Shown here piece by piece: positions 1 through 9,578 of a stretch of 64,000 nucleotides of DNA. The stretch is from Marivirga arenosa. GTDB taxonomy: Bacteria; Bacteroidota; Bacteroidia; Cytophagales; Cyclobacteriaceae. Location: the NCBI RefSeq assembly GCF_030503895.2, contig NZ_CP129970.2:1490001-1554000 (forward strand). Reading direction: 5' to 3'. A program made the position numbers and the translations under genes. The first letter of the stretch is position 1; every line of letters starts with the position of its first letter. The notes under the pieces were generated by a model that worked only from the letters and a program-made list of their open reading frames with translations, had not been told where the DNA came from and did not search any database.

Positions 1-59
1 TATACCTTCTATATTTTTCTAACTAAAACCTGACAGTTTTAATGCGAACAAAATTATAC

Positions 60-383
60 TTAATCTGAATAATCCATATGCGGAAACTTATTTCTTTCCG
101 CTACTTTAATTTTTATATCTCCTTTTAAAATAGCCTGACAAGCAAGCCTCTCATTATCAGCTAACCGATTTTGATTTCTAAAACGTTCCTCTGCTTTAGT
201 TAATTCTGCTAAATTTTCTTGTCCTTTTTCAATTATCATTTTACAGGAGGTACACCTTCCCTTTTTACCGCAGGCATGCATCCAATCGATAAAGTTTTCG
301 TGTATAATCTCTAATGCCGTTTTTTCTAAGCTATTAGTGATTATCTTGCGATTATAAAGATTAGTGATCTCGATTTCTGGCAT
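60..383 (-). CDS. 2Fe-2S ferredoxin
   Basis: Small soluble electron carrier of 107 residues with an adrenodoxin/plant-type iron-sulfur ligand pattern: Cys38, Cys44, Cys47 and Cys82 (C-x5-C-x2-C-x34-C). The reading frame stays open upstream to 470, but the residues before the ATG at 383 are hydrophobic and do not fit the fold. They also overlap the divergent gene, so the start at 383 is preferred. The redox partner is not evident. The intergenic gap to the divergent neighbour is only 32 bp, so the two promoters must be close or overlapping. Confidence 0.85.
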   Translation of the reverse strand: MPEIEITNLYNRKIITNSLEKTALEIIHENFIDWMHACGKKGRCTSCKMIIEKGQENLAELTKAEERFRNQNRLADNERLACQAILKGDIKIKVAERNKFPHMDYSD

Positions 384-415
384 AAGAACAAATTGCAAAA
401 AAAGTAAATTTAATA

Positions 416-1369
416 ATGGAGAGCAAATTAAATCATCAGGCGATTGACGCATATAGCAAAGCTTTGGCAAAACAACTCTGCAAATCTTTCTTTAGTAATT
501 CAACCCATATAAGTGGAAAAGAAATACTTGAGCTAAGCCCTAATAAGCAAATCAACTTGATGGTGATTAAAAACCTTTTTAGGAAATGGAAAAAGGAGAA
601 TGCTAAACTGCAAAGCCCATATTTCGATTACCACAGCGATGAGGTTAAAAAAGCCATGAAAGATTTTATGAACACGCTCTCTCGTCATATATACATCAAA
701 AAAGAACACTTTGAACCTCTATTGAAAGAATCTATTAAAGATAGTGTTTTATTAGCTTTCTCTCCTTACGATTTTTATTCAAAAGAAATAAACCAAAGAG
801 ATGATAGCCGATTAAAACTTGCTGACCTTAAAGACCTAAAGAAATACATTAAATTCAATAGCTTTTTATTGGATGGCTTAATTGACCATTTTATATCATT
901 AAAAGAAAAGGTAGTTTTTAATGATCAGGCTTTTGAGATGTTTAATGAGGTTTGCAATACTACAGATGAGCAGCCTGCTGATATTCAGCCACTACTAGAA
1001 GAATTTTCAAAAACGCTTCCATTGTCCTTAGCTGATATTTACTTGGAAGAAGAAAAAGAAGAAGGCGGAATGTTAAATGAAAAACTTCAAAGTAAAGACA
1101 AGCAGACCCTTGCTGACAAACTTGCTCAAAGTGGCGGGAAAAGCATAATGAAAATGCTTAGCCTAAATCAGCGCTTTATGTTTGTAAATGAATTATTTGA
1201 TGGTAATCAAAGCCAATTTCTATCTGCCTTAGAGTATATCGATCAAATGGAAAGCTTTAATGAAGCCTCCTCACATATTAAAAACTCACTTGCTGACAAG
1301 TATAATTGGGATATGGAAACTGAAGAGGTGGAAGAATTTTTAGAGTTAATTGAAAAGAGATTCGGATAA
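416..1369 (+). CDS. Hypothetical protein, 317 aa, no recognised domain
   Basis: I do not recognise this protein. It is soluble (no signal peptide or membrane segment), charged, Lys/Glu-rich and predicted helical. An acidic stretch lies around residues 205-225. The last ~60 residues look like a compact helical bundle (NQRFMFVNELFDG, then EYIDQMESF). The C-terminal motif resembles small helical domains at the ends of Bacteroidota hypothetical proteins, but I cannot name it. It is transcribed divergently from the ferredoxin. Confidence 0.7.
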   Translation: MESKLNHQAIDAYSKALAKQLCKSFFSNSTHISGKEILELSPNKQINLMVIKNLFRKWKKENAKLQSPYFDYHSDEVKKAMKDFMNTLSRHIYIKKEHFEPLLKESIKDSVLLAFSPYDFYSKEINQRDDSRLKLADLKDLKKYIKFNSFLLDGLIDHFISLKEKVVFNDQAFEMFNEVCNTTDEQPADIQPLLEEFSKTLPLSLADIYLEEEKEEGGMLNEKLQSKDKQTLADKLAQSGGKSIMKMLSLNQRFMFVNELFDGNQSQFLSALEYIDQMESFNEASSHIKNSLADKYNWDMETEEVEEFLELIEKRFG

Positions 1370-1427
1370 TTTTTAAATCCTTCAATTTCAGTATTTAACA
1401 AAAGTTTCTTTTCTAAGTTTAGTCTAT

Positions 1428-1435
1428 TACTTTTG
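1428..1435 (+). promoter_or_regulatory. Candidate Bacteroidota -7 box for the imelysin operon
   Basis: TACTTTTG followed by C matches the Bacteroidota -7 consensus TAnnTTTG and lies 27 bp before the ATG of the first imelysin gene. No convincing -33 TTTG is present. Iron control is expected for this gene family, but I do not see an unambiguous Fur box. Confidence 0.4.
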
Positions 1436-1461
1436 CACTATCTTTAATAAATCTAAATAAA

Positions 1462-2622
1462 ATGAATAAGGCGGTTACTCTATTAGCAGCTATAGTTTTA
1501 CTGTTGTCTTGTAATTCTGAAGAGAAAGTAAGTAAAGAGGATATAATTGAAAATTATGCCGCAATAGTTTATGCAAGCTACCAGGACACCTACAATCAAG
1601 CACAAAAATTAAAGCAAGAAATTGAAGTTTTTATAAATGAGCCTTCGGATGATGGGTTGCAAGCTTGTAAAGAAGCTTGGCTAATGGCTAGAGAAGCTTA
1701 TGGTCAAACAGAAGCCTTCAGATTTTATGGTGGGCCGATTGATGGCGAAAACGGACCTGAAGGACAAATAAATGCTTGGCCTTTGGATGAAGCCTATATT
1801 GACTATGTGGCCTCTGATAACAATAACGCTAACATCATAAACAGCCCAGAACAATACCCCGAAATTAATGCTGAATTTATTGCTTCCATGAATGAAAAAG
1901 GAAGTGAAACCAATGTGAGTTCAGGATATCACGCTATTGAATTTTTATTGTGGGGTCAAGATTTAAGTGACGGAGCTGGAGCAGGTCAAAGGCCTTATAC
2001 AGATTATATTCCTGCTAATGAAGCCCACAGAATACATGCAGAAAGAAGGCAAACTTATTTATTAGAAACCGCTAATCTTTTACTTTACGATTTAAACACG
2101 GTCAAGCAGGAATGGGAACCGAATCAAGATAATTACCGTGCTGAATTTACAAGTAATCCTGAAGAGTCATTAAAGAAAATTTTTTCAGGATTAGGGAAAC
2201 TAAGTAAAGGTGAATTAGCTGGCGAAAGAATGTTTGTAGCTTATGATTTAAAATCGAAAGAAGATGAGCATTCTTGTTTTAGTGATAATACTCACAGAGA
2301 TATTGTCACTAATGAAAAGGGAATACAGAATGTTTACTTGGGTGAATATAAAATGTTAAATTCTGATAGTACAGTTAACGGCCCTGGAGTTTATCATCTT
2401 TTAAAATCTGAAGACCCTGAATTAGCAGAAAATCTCAAAGAAACAATAGCGGAAGGATTAGCTTCCAGTAAAAAAATTGAAGCTCCTTTTGATCAACAAA
2501 TAAAAAATCCTGAAGGCAGAAAACAAATCGCTGCCACAATTAGCTTATTCAGAAAACAAGGTGATTTATTTGCCGTAGCAGCTAATAAATTTGGTTTCAA
2601 ATTCGATCCGGAAGCCATCTAG
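1462..2622 (+). CDS. Imelysin family lipoprotein (IrpA-like, M75)
   Basis: Iron-regulated imelysin-like protein of 386 residues. It is exported as a lipoprotein: the signal ends in LLLSC with the lipidated Cys at residue 17. The family's GxHxxE signature is present as GYHAIE, with His157 and Glu160, and WGQD follows. Members of this family (ICMP, IrpA, EfeO-like) are linked to iron acquisition or haem handling in the envelope. Proteolytic activity is doubtful for most members. The gene is first in a tight operon, with 2 bp to the di-haem oxidoreductase gene, which is followed by a second imelysin. Confidence 0.85.
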   Translation: MNKAVTLLAAIVLLLSCNSEEKVSKEDIIENYAAIVYASYQDTYNQAQKLKQEIEVFINEPSDDGLQACKEAWLMAREAYGQTEAFRFYGGPIDGENGPEGQINAWPLDEAYIDYVASDNNNANIINSPEQYPEINAEFIASMNEKGSETNVSSGYHAIEFLLWGQDLSDGAGAGQRPYTDYIPANEAHRIHAERRQTYLLETANLLLYDLNTVKQEWEPNQDNYRAEFTSNPEESLKKIFSGLGKLSKGELAGERMFVAYDLKSKEDEHSCFSDNTHRDIVTNEKGIQNVYLGEYKMLNSDSTVNGPGVYHLLKSEDPELAENLKETIAEGLASSKKIEAPFDQQIKNPEGRKQIAATISLFRKQGDLFAVAANKFGFKFDPEAI

Positions 2623-2624
2623 AA

Positions 2625-4007
2625 ATGAAAAATAATTATTACTTATACTTACTTCTTGTACTCTTCATTTTTTCCTGCGGAAGCAAGGAAAATTATGAAG
2701 CTGTAAGTGATTCTTCCCTTTACCCTGGAGGTGATGCAGCAACTACAGATGACTTTTCTGTGAATGCATTTGGTCATGCTGCACCTGGACTTTCGGATAT
2801 CAAGCAAATGGAGTTTGTAACGGGGAATGCTTTCTTTAAAAGAAATTGGGTAACAGCTCCGGCCTCCACTGCAGATCTAGATGGTCTAGGTCCTTTGTTA
2901 AATGCTAAGTCCTGCTCAAGCTGTCATTTCTTAGATGGAAAAGGAGAGCCTGGGTTCGAAAAAGGTCAATCATCCGCTCTACTTTTTAGGTTAAGTGTAG
3001 AAAATGAAGAAGGCAAAGTGGTTCCTGTTCCTAACTACGGTAATCAGTTTAACCATTTAGCTATTATTGGCGCAAAAGAGGAAGGAGATGTAAGAATTGA
3101 ATATGAGGAGATAAAAGGGCGATATGAAGATGGCACTGAATATTCATTAAGAAAGCCTACTTACAGTTTCGAGAATCTTAATTATGGAGAAATGGATGAG
3201 AAAGTTATGGTTTCTCCGAGATTAGCTCCTCATATTATTGGTTTAGGCTTACTTGAAGCGATCAGCAAGGAAGATATTTTAGCTTTAGCTGATCCTGATG
3301 ATAAAAATAATGACGGCATTTCGGGTCGCCCAAATTATGTTGAAGATGTAGTAGAAAGAAAAAAAGTGATTGGTCGATTTGGCTGGAAGGCAAACGAACC
3401 GACAGTAAAACAACAAGTAGCTGGCGCATTTCAAGGTGATATGGGGCTAAGTAGTACTATTTTTCCAGCTCAAAACGATACGGAAGCTCAATTATTAGGC
3501 TCTATCATAAATGGAGGCGAACCTGAAGTTACGGATGATATTTTAGACCGAGTTACCCTTTATTCTCAGGTATTAGCAGTTCCAAAAAGAAGAAATGCAA
3601 GAACCAAAAATGTTGTGGACGGTCAAAAGCTCTTTCATGAAATTGGATGCCAGAAATGTCATACCCCATCATTTACTACCAAGGATAATGCGGATATTGA
3701 AGAGTTTAGCAATCAAAAAATATATCCTTATACTGATTTATTGCTACACGATATGGGTGAAGGCTTAGCCGATCATAGACCAGACAATGAAGCTAATGGT
3801 ATGGAGTGGAGAACCGCACCTTTATGGGGAATCGGCTTGGTAAAAACCGTAAACGGACACACTACTTTACTTCATGATGGAAGGGCAAGAAATGTGGAAG
3901 AAGCCATATTGTGGCATGGGGGTGAAGCTCAAAATAGCCAAGAAGAATTCAAAAAACTATCAAAAATCAATAGAGAAAATTTAATCGCTTTTGTAAACTC
4001 TTTATAA
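2625..4007 (+). CDS. Di-haem oxidoreductase family lipoprotein (COG3488)
   Basis: Putative c-type cytochrome 'thiol oxidoreductase' / di-haem peroxidase-like protein of 460 residues. Its lipoprotein signal ends in FSC (Cys18). Two haem c attachment motifs are visible: CSSCH at residues 97-101 and CQKCH at about 342-346. The C-terminal part contains the family's LHDMGEGLADHRP and LHDGRARNVEEAILWHGGEA blocks. The enzyme probably sits on the periplasmic face and exchanges electrons with the neighbouring imelysin proteins or an iron substrate. Its position between two imelysins is the recurrent arrangement of this family. Confidence 0.88.
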   Translation: MKNNYYLYLLLVLFIFSCGSKENYEAVSDSSLYPGGDAATTDDFSVNAFGHAAPGLSDIKQMEFVTGNAFFKRNWVTAPASTADLDGLGPLLNAKSCSSCHFLDGKGEPGFEKGQSSALLFRLSVENEEGKVVPVPNYGNQFNHLAIIGAKEEGDVRIEYEEIKGRYEDGTEYSLRKPTYSFENLNYGEMDEKVMVSPRLAPHIIGLGLLEAISKEDILALADPDDKNNDGISGRPNYVEDVVERKKVIGRFGWKANEPTVKQQVAGAFQGDMGLSSTIFPAQNDTEAQLLGSIINGGEPEVTDDILDRVTLYSQVLAVPKRRNARTKNVVDGQKLFHEIGCQKCHTPSFTTKDNADIEEFSNQKIYPYTDLLLHDMGEGLADHRPDNEANGMEWRTAPLWGIGLVKTVNGHTTLLHDGRARNVEEAILWHGGEAQNSQEEFKKLSKINRENLIAFVNSL

Positions 4008-4008
4008 T

Positions 4009-5049
4009 ATGAAATTCCTCAAGCTCGCATTATTAATCGGTTTAACTTTTCTATTTGGATGCAATTCCGGAGATAAAAACACTGATTTCGATAAAGAGCC
4101 AATGTTAAAAAACATTGCTTATAATTTAGCAATTCCTGCCTACCAAGAGAGTTCAAATAACTTTGAAAAGCTGAAGCAATCAATTACTAATTTCCAAAAA
4201 AACCAGAATAGCTTAAACGATTTAAGAAGCTCATGGATTTCTGCTTCAGTTAGTTGGGCTATGACAGCACCTTATCGCTTTGGGCCTATAGATAATTTAT
4301 TGATTGAAAATAACTTCTATTATTTTCCAGTTGACACTACTAAAATCCAAAGTGCAATTGCCAATTATAATCAAGAAAAAGATTTTATTGCTTCATTAGG
4401 AAGTAATGTGCAAGGATTAGGTGCAATAGAATATGTGCTTTTCACAAATGAAACATTAAATGATAATCAAATTGAGTTCATATTAATGCTAAGTAATCAA
4501 TTAGCAGAGCTTAATCAAGAAGTATTAACTCAATGGGAAAATAATTATGCTGAAGAGTTTAGTAAAAATACGGGCAGTGATATTAACTCCAGCATCAGCA
4601 AATTGACCAATCAATGGATTGAAATTACGGATTATATCAAAGGGGATGAAGTGGGGAGACCAGCTGGAAAAACTGTGGGAGTTGAGAAGAACATCTATAA
4701 CCTCCAGGCTCCATACAGCCAAACTTCATTAGCTATAATAGAAGCTAAATTGCTTGCCCTACAGCAATCATTTAATGGAGGAGAAAAGGAAGGAGTTGAT
4801 GATTATTTGAAAAATTTGGATATTAAAGTATCGAATAACTTACCACTAAATGAAAAAATAAATAACCAAATAAATACAGTTCTAGCAAGAATTGATAGCC
4901 AAGAAAGCCTAGCTAAAATGATTACTGAAAGCTCTAAACAAGTAGATCAAATTTACCTGGAATCACTTAATCTAGGTATACTTTTAAAAACAGAATTGAT
5001 GGGTCAATTAGGCTTAGTAACCACCTTCAGCGATGGCGATGGTGACTAA
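4009..5049 (+). CDS. Second imelysin family lipoprotein
   Basis: Divergent imelysin-family protein of 346 residues with a lipoprotein signal (LFGC, Cys18). The family core is seen in WAMTAPYRFGPIDN (about residues 82-95) and in the GLGAIEYVLF block. In that block the GxHxxE His is replaced by Ala (GAIE), so metal binding probably differs from the first copy. It begins 1 bp after the oxidoreductase stop, so the three genes are almost certainly one transcript. The ending GDGDGD is unusual. It converges on rodA with only 2 bp between the stops. Confidence 0.8.
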   Translation: MKFLKLALLIGLTFLFGCNSGDKNTDFDKEPMLKNIAYNLAIPAYQESSNNFEKLKQSITNFQKNQNSLNDLRSSWISASVSWAMTAPYRFGPIDNLLIENNFYYFPVDTTKIQSAIANYNQEKDFIASLGSNVQGLGAIEYVLFTNETLNDNQIEFILMLSNQLAELNQEVLTQWENNYAEEFSKNTGSDINSSISKLTNQWIEITDYIKGDEVGRPAGKTVGVEKNIYNLQAPYSQTSLAIIEAKLLALQQSFNGGEKEGVDDYLKNLDIKVSNNLPLNEKINNQINTVLARIDSQESLAKMITESSKQVDQIYLESLNLGILLKTELMGQLGLVTTFSDGDGD

Positions 5050-5051
5050 CA

Positions 5052-6320
5052 TCATCTGGTCAATACCTGCATTCTATGTGCATCTAACTTAATTAGTGTA
5101 AATAGCAGAATGGTAAAAGACCAAAGCGATGAACCTCCATAACTAAAGAACGGCAAAGGAATACCAGCAACGGGAAATAAACCAATTGTCATCCCGATGT
5201 TAATCCCAAAGTGGAAAAAGAAAATTCCTGCTACAGCATAACCATAAATTCTTGCAAAATTTGACTTTTGCCGTTCTGCTAGGAATATAATTCTTATCAT
5301 CAATACTAAGAAAAGGAAAATCAAAATAAAGCTTCCTGCCCAACCGTGTTCCTCTCCTATAGTGCAAAAAATAAAGTCTGTACTTTGCTCGGGTACAAAG
5401 TCAAATTTTGTTTGAGTCCCTTCTAAAAAGCCCTTTCCAAAGGTACCGCCAGAACCAATAGCAATTTTTGATTGCGTAACATTCCAACCGTAACCTAATG
5501 GATCAGCATCAGGATTTACCAAAGCTTTTAATCTGTTCTGCTGGTGTGGCTTCAATACATCTGAAACTACATAGTCCACACTTTGAATTACACCAATTAC
5601 TAAGACAGACACCAATATAGTGATTCCGATATTTTTCAATCGCTTATTATTAATTACGACTATAACAGTAGCAATAACAATCACACCTATAGTTAAATAG
5701 AGCTGGTCAATCAATAAGGTAAGTATGAAAATAATTGCTGCAGATACACCCGTTATCACATAAAAAGAAGGCAGTCCTTCCCGATAATAAACCAGTATAA
5801 AACTGATGAAAACTAAAGCTGTCCCCACATCACCTTGCATAATAATTAAGCCCATTGGGACTAAAACAAACAAAGAGGATTTAATCTGCTCATTAAAACG
5901 ATCTAATCTGACATTTCGGCTACTGAAGTATTTGGCTATGGCTAAAGCCGTGGCAAATTTTGTGAACTCTGAAGGTTGTAAACGTACTGGACCAAAGACA
6001 AACCAGGATTGATTACCAGCAATCTCCCTACCAAAGAATAACACAAGGATCAGTAATACTATAAACCCACCATAAATATAATATGCAAAGGAATCGAAGA
6101 ACTTGAAATCCAATATCATAATGGTAATAATGATCACAACTGAGCCCGCAATCCATACCAATTGTTTACCTGAGTTAAGATCGAAGCTGAAAATATTTTG
6201 AGCTTGCTCAGCATCGTAAACAACCGCATAAATATTCAGCCAACCTAACAATACAAGAAGGAAAAACACTGTGATCAACAGCCAATCAACTCTATTCCAA
6301 ATGCTATCCTGTCTTCTCAT
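5052..6320 (-). CDS. rodA: Rod-shape SEDS glycosyltransferase RodA
   Basis: Peptidoglycan polymerase of the SEDS family (FtsW/RodA/SpoVE), 422 residues with about ten membrane segments. Family blocks include QPSEFTKFATALAIAKY in the middle, then SKIAIGSGGTFGKGF, and PEQSTDFIFCTIGEEHGWAGS with the conserved loop acidic residues. It polymerises lipid II together with PBP2, whose gene overlaps it by 4 bp. It is the last gene of the mreCD-mrdA-rodA unit. RodA rather than FtsW is chosen from the gene neighbourhood. Confidence 0.95.
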   Translation of the reverse strand: MRRQDSIWNRVDWLLITVFFLLVLLGWLNIYAVVYDAEQAQNIFSFDLNSGKQLVWIAGSVVIIITIMILDFKFFDSFAYYIYGGFIVLLILVLFFGREIAGNQSWFVFGPVRLQPSEFTKFATALAIAKYFSSRNVRLDRFNEQIKSSLFVLVPMGLIIMQGDVGTALVFISFILVYYREGLPSFYVITGVSAAIIFILTLLIDQLYLTIGVIVIATVIVVINNKRLKNIGITILVSVLVIGVIQSVDYVVSDVLKPHQQNRLKALVNPDADPLGYGWNVTQSKIAIGSGGTFGKGFLEGTQTKFDFVPEQSTDFIFCTIGEEHGWAGSFILIFLFLVLMIRIIFLAERQKSNFARIYGYAVAGIFFFHFGINIGMTIGLFPVAGIPLPFFSYGGSSLWSFTILLFTLIKLDAHRMQVLTR

Positions 6321-8128
6321 AAATTATTCAAATAGGCTTTAGTCATCACATAATTTTCAACCCAGGCTCTGTTTGAAGCAACTTCTCCTTTAATATATTT
6401 TTCAATTAACAAACCTGTAATGGCAGCAGCAACACCACCACCCCAACCGGCATTTTCAACATATACTGAAATGGCAATTTGCGGATTCTCTTTAGGAGCA
6501 AAAGCCATAAAGGCTGAGTGATCGAAGCTATTCTTATTTTGAACAGTCCCTGTTTTTCCTGCAATTTCTACATCTTTCACCCTAGCAATTCTGGCTGTAC
6601 CATCCACAATTTCAGCCATGGCATCTACTACCGTTTTAAAATGAACTGAATCAATGCCGGTTTTCTCCTTTTCGAACTCAAGTTTATAGTATGAATCGGG
6701 CGTGTCAATTCCTTTCACCATATGAGGCCTGATAAAATACCCTCTATTCGCAAGAATTGAAGCTAAGTTCGCTACTTGAAGAGGCGTAGTAAGTAATTCA
6801 CCTTCCCCAATACTTAGTGAATAAATAGTGTAAAAATTCCAGCTGTTTCTTTTATAATAATAGTCATAATAGGTTGTGTCTGGAACTAGCCCTTTACTTT
6901 CATTCGGAATATCAACTCCTAGTTTTCTTCCAAAACCCAAATCACTTAAGTAATTATTCCATTTTGTAAGCCCAACTCTTGCATCACGATTCATGCCTTC
7001 TACTTCGCCTTGTTGAATTATTTTTCTGAAAGTTTGATAGAAATAAGGATTACAAGAAAATTTTATCGCCCCATGTAAATCTTCATTGGTATGAGCCCCA
7101 TGACAATTAATAATTCCACGATTACATACTGTCCTGGTTGAGGGCCTAATTACACCTTCTTGCAATGCAATAAGTGATTGCACCAGTTTAAAAACTGAAC
7201 CCGGGCGATACTGAGCCATGATGGGTCTGTTAAATAATGGCTTAAGCGTATCCTGATTTAGCTTGCTAAAATTCTTACTGTAATTTCTTCCTGCTAAAAG
7301 ATTAGGGTCATAAGACGGGCTATTAACAAATGCCAAGATTTCACCAGTTGAGGGTTCAATGGCTACTATACTTCCCACTTTATCCTCCATCAAATATTCA
7401 GCATATTTCTGAAGCTCTAAATCAATAGTAGTAACCAAATTATTTCCTGGTACTGAAAGCGTATCGAACTGACCATCATTGAAAGATCCTTTCTCTATAC
7501 CCCTAACGTTTACGAGTTTATATTTCACTCCTCGTTTTCCTCTTAATTCTTCCTCATAAGCAGCCTCTATTCCAGAAATCCCAATAAAGTCACCTTGTTT
7601 ATAATAGTTAGAAGTGTCTCTTTGGAGCTGCCGTTTACTTACTTCGCCTATATAGCCTAAACCATTCGCCAAAACTGGTTCTGGATATTTCCTCACTGTT
7701 CTGGCAACGGGATAAAAACCTTTGTATTCCACTAAACGTGTTTGAATTTTAGCAAATTCTTCATTGCTTAATTGAGGAAAGAATAATGATTGTTTAATGT
7801 AGGAATAGGATTTTGCCTTATTGATTTTCTCTTCAAACTCTTTTTCTGTTATATCAAAAAGATTACAAAAGGCGGTGGTATCCTCTACTTCTACTTCTTT
7901 TGGTACCACCATGATATCATAAACAGGTGTGTTATGAACTATAATTTTATTATTTCTATCTAGAATTAACCCTCTGTATGGATATTGGACAACTTTATTG
8001 ATGACATTATTCTCAGCAGCCAGCTTATATCTGCTGTCCATTACTTGAATAGAAAAAAGCTTTCCTATAAAAACTAATCCTACTAAAATAATCAGACCCT
8101 GAATAATGTACTTTCTGTTTTCAATCAT
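6317..8128 (-). CDS. mrdA: Penicillin-binding protein 2 (elongation transpeptidase)
   Basis: Class B PBP of 603 residues. It has one N-terminal membrane anchor (about residues 8-27), a pedestal/dimerisation domain and a C-terminal transpeptidase domain. The catalytic motifs are SVFK (Ser near residue 309), SCN, and KTGT near residue 524. It cross-links the glycan strands made by RodA during lateral wall growth. It overlaps mreD upstream and rodA downstream by 4 bp each, which implies translational coupling. Confidence 0.95.
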   Translation of the reverse strand: MIENRKYIIQGLIILVGLVFIGKLFSIQVMDSRYKLAAENNVINKVVQYPYRGLILDRNNKIIVHNTPVYDIMVVPKEVEVEDTTAFCNLFDITEKEFEEKINKAKSYSYIKQSLFFPQLSNEEFAKIQTRLVEYKGFYPVARTVRKYPEPVLANGLGYIGEVSKRQLQRDTSNYYKQGDFIGISGIEAAYEEELRGKRGVKYKLVNVRGIEKGSFNDGQFDTLSVPGNNLVTTIDLELQKYAEYLMEDKVGSIVAIEPSTGEILAFVNSPSYDPNLLAGRNYSKNFSKLNQDTLKPLFNRPIMAQYRPGSVFKLVQSLIALQEGVIRPSTRTVCNRGIINCHGAHTNEDLHGAIKFSCNPYFYQTFRKIIQQGEVEGMNRDARVGLTKWNNYLSDLGFGRKLGVDIPNESKGLVPDTTYYDYYYKRNSWNFYTIYSLSIGEGELLTTPLQVANLASILANRGYFIRPHMVKGIDTPDSYYKLEFEKEKTGIDSVHFKTVVDAMAEIVDGTARIARVKDVEIAGKTGTVQNKNSFDHSAFMAFAPKENPQIAISVYVENAGWGGGVAAAITGLLIEKYIKGEVASNRAWVENYVMTKAYLNNL

Positions 8129-8646
8129 GAATATCTTCCCTTAGAATAAAATAGATATTGTAGAATTACTAACACCAATACGGTTAATAAAGTGCTCAAT
8201 AATACTTTTGATATCACATAAAAAAACATGTGAAATCCTCCGGCCTCAATGAAAAAAACTACTGCCAAATGAAGGAACATCAGCGGTAATGCATAAGCTA
8301 AAAACCATGATAAACTTAAATCCTTAACAGAAGGGGTATCAATATTTTCGTAGCCTCCTCTTGGCGTAATAGCATTTAACCAAATAGGACGAAGGAACGC
8401 TATGAACGTCATTGCAGCCATATGAGTTCCTAAGCTGTTGTAAAATAAATCGATAACAAAACCAGTGACAACCCCTAGCAACAAGGTATTAAGTCTGGAA
8501 AAGCCCAAAGGCAACAACAATAAAAAGCCTACATAAACGAAACAGAATGCACGATTATAGAGCACAAAGTTTTGTGCAAATAAGATTTGCGATGCAACAA
8601 ATAGCACCCAGATTAGTATTTGCTTTAAGTTATTGCTACTATTCAT
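8125..8646 (-). CDS. mreD: Rod shape-determining membrane protein MreD
   Basis: Polytopic inner-membrane protein of 173 residues with about five hydrophobic segments. The sequence is weakly conserved, but the size, topology and position between mreC and the PBP2 gene identify it. The SLGTHMAAMTFIAFLRP block is typical of Bacteroidota MreD. It starts 8 bp inside the end of mreC. Confidence 0.88.
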   Translation of the reverse strand: MNSSNNLKQILIWVLFVASQILFAQNFVLYNRAFCFVYVGFLLLLPLGFSRLNTLLLGVVTGFVIDLFYNSLGTHMAAMTFIAFLRPIWLNAITPRGGYENIDTPSVKDLSLSWFLAYALPLMFLHLAVVFFIEAGGFHMFFYVISKVLLSTLLTVLVLVILQYLFYSKGRYS

Positions 8647-9472
8647 CTTCTATAACTAATTCTGTTTCTAAAGAGTCTTTTTCCTGCTTCAATTTATTTC
8701 CGATTACATATACATAATCTAAGCTGAAAAAATCAGCGGATAAAGAAAGTGTAATATCATAAAAAGTAGATTCTTCGTTTAATTCTACTTCTTTTATGGT
8801 TCCTATTTTTACCCCTTCAGGAAAAATAGAATCAAATCCTGAACTCACCACTAGCATTCCTTCCTTTACTTGGATATGGCGAGGAACATATTCTAAAGAT
8901 ATTTCTGTAGGATCCTCACCCGACCATCTTACGGTACATAAAGTTTTGGTATCTTCAATTAATGCGGATATCAAGAGTTTACTATGGAGTGCTGAATAAG
9001 CAGTTGAAAAGTTTTTGGATACACTTTTTACTTTTCCCACTACTCCTTTTGGATTGATTACACCCATGCCTTCCTTTACTCCATCTTTCTCACCAATATT
9101 TAAAGTAAAGTAGTTTCGGAATCGATGCACTGAATTATTCACCACTTTCCCGCTTACAAATTCATATTGTCCGGATAAACCAAAAGGGATTGCGTTTTCT
9201 GTTGTATCAATTAAAATACTATCACCAGAAAGACGGTTTCTTAAAATCTCGTTTTCTTCCGCTAGATTTTTATTAACATCAGCAAGAGCAAAATAATCTT
9301 GCACGGCTTGTTTATTTTCATACACATTGCCCACAAATGCACTAGAAGAATTAAAATAGGATGCGCTAATGTAATCATTATGGTTTACTACTAACCATGC
9401 ACTTAACACCTCCAATAATAGGAAGAGGAAGAAAGCTCTATATTGATAAATAAACTGAAATAACCTACGCAT
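8639..9472 (-). CDS. mreC: Rod shape-determining protein MreC
   Basis: Periplasmic scaffold of the elongasome, 277 residues. It has an N-terminal membrane anchor (about 12-30), a short coiled coil, and a beta-rich C-terminal domain with GVINPKGVVGKV and VSSGFDSIFPEGVKIGTI, which are MreC hallmarks. It links the MreB filaments to PBP2 and RodA. It overlaps mreD. A hairpin with a U-rich tail separates it from mreB. Confidence 0.93.
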   Translation of the reverse strand: MRRLFQFIYQYRAFFLFLLLEVLSAWLVVNHNDYISASYFNSSSAFVGNVYENKQAVQDYFALADVNKNLAEENEILRNRLSGDSILIDTTENAIPFGLSGQYEFVSGKVVNNSVHRFRNYFTLNIGEKDGVKEGMGVINPKGVVGKVKSVSKNFSTAYSALHSKLLISALIEDTKTLCTVRWSGEDPTEISLEYVPRHIQVKEGMLVVSSGFDSIFPEGVKIGTIKEVELNEESTFYDITLSLSADFFSLDYVYVIGNKLKQEKDSLETELVIEDE

Positions 9473-9515
9473 TCACCATTAGTATTATTGGCAATAAAAT
9501 AAAATGCTTTAAAAC

Positions 9516-9551
9516 GGAAAAAGGAATGCCTTTCACAGGATTCCCTTTTCC
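9516..9551 (-). terminator. Terminator-like hairpin between mreB and mreC
   Basis: On the minus strand this 12-bp stem with one mismatch (GGAAAAGGGAAT pairing with ATTCCTTTTTCC) is followed by CGTTTTAAAG. It lies just after the mreB stop and before mreC. It may attenuate read-through so that mreB is made in excess over mreCD-mrdA-rodA. The tail is not a perfect U-run, so termination is likely partial. Confidence 0.5.
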
Positions 9552-9578
9552 AAATATTTTACATTTTTGATGCCTCAT

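Noticed and set aside
384-470. Upstream extension of the ferredoxin gene
   Set aside because: The additional residues are hydrophobic, unlike the family, and overlap the divergent gene.
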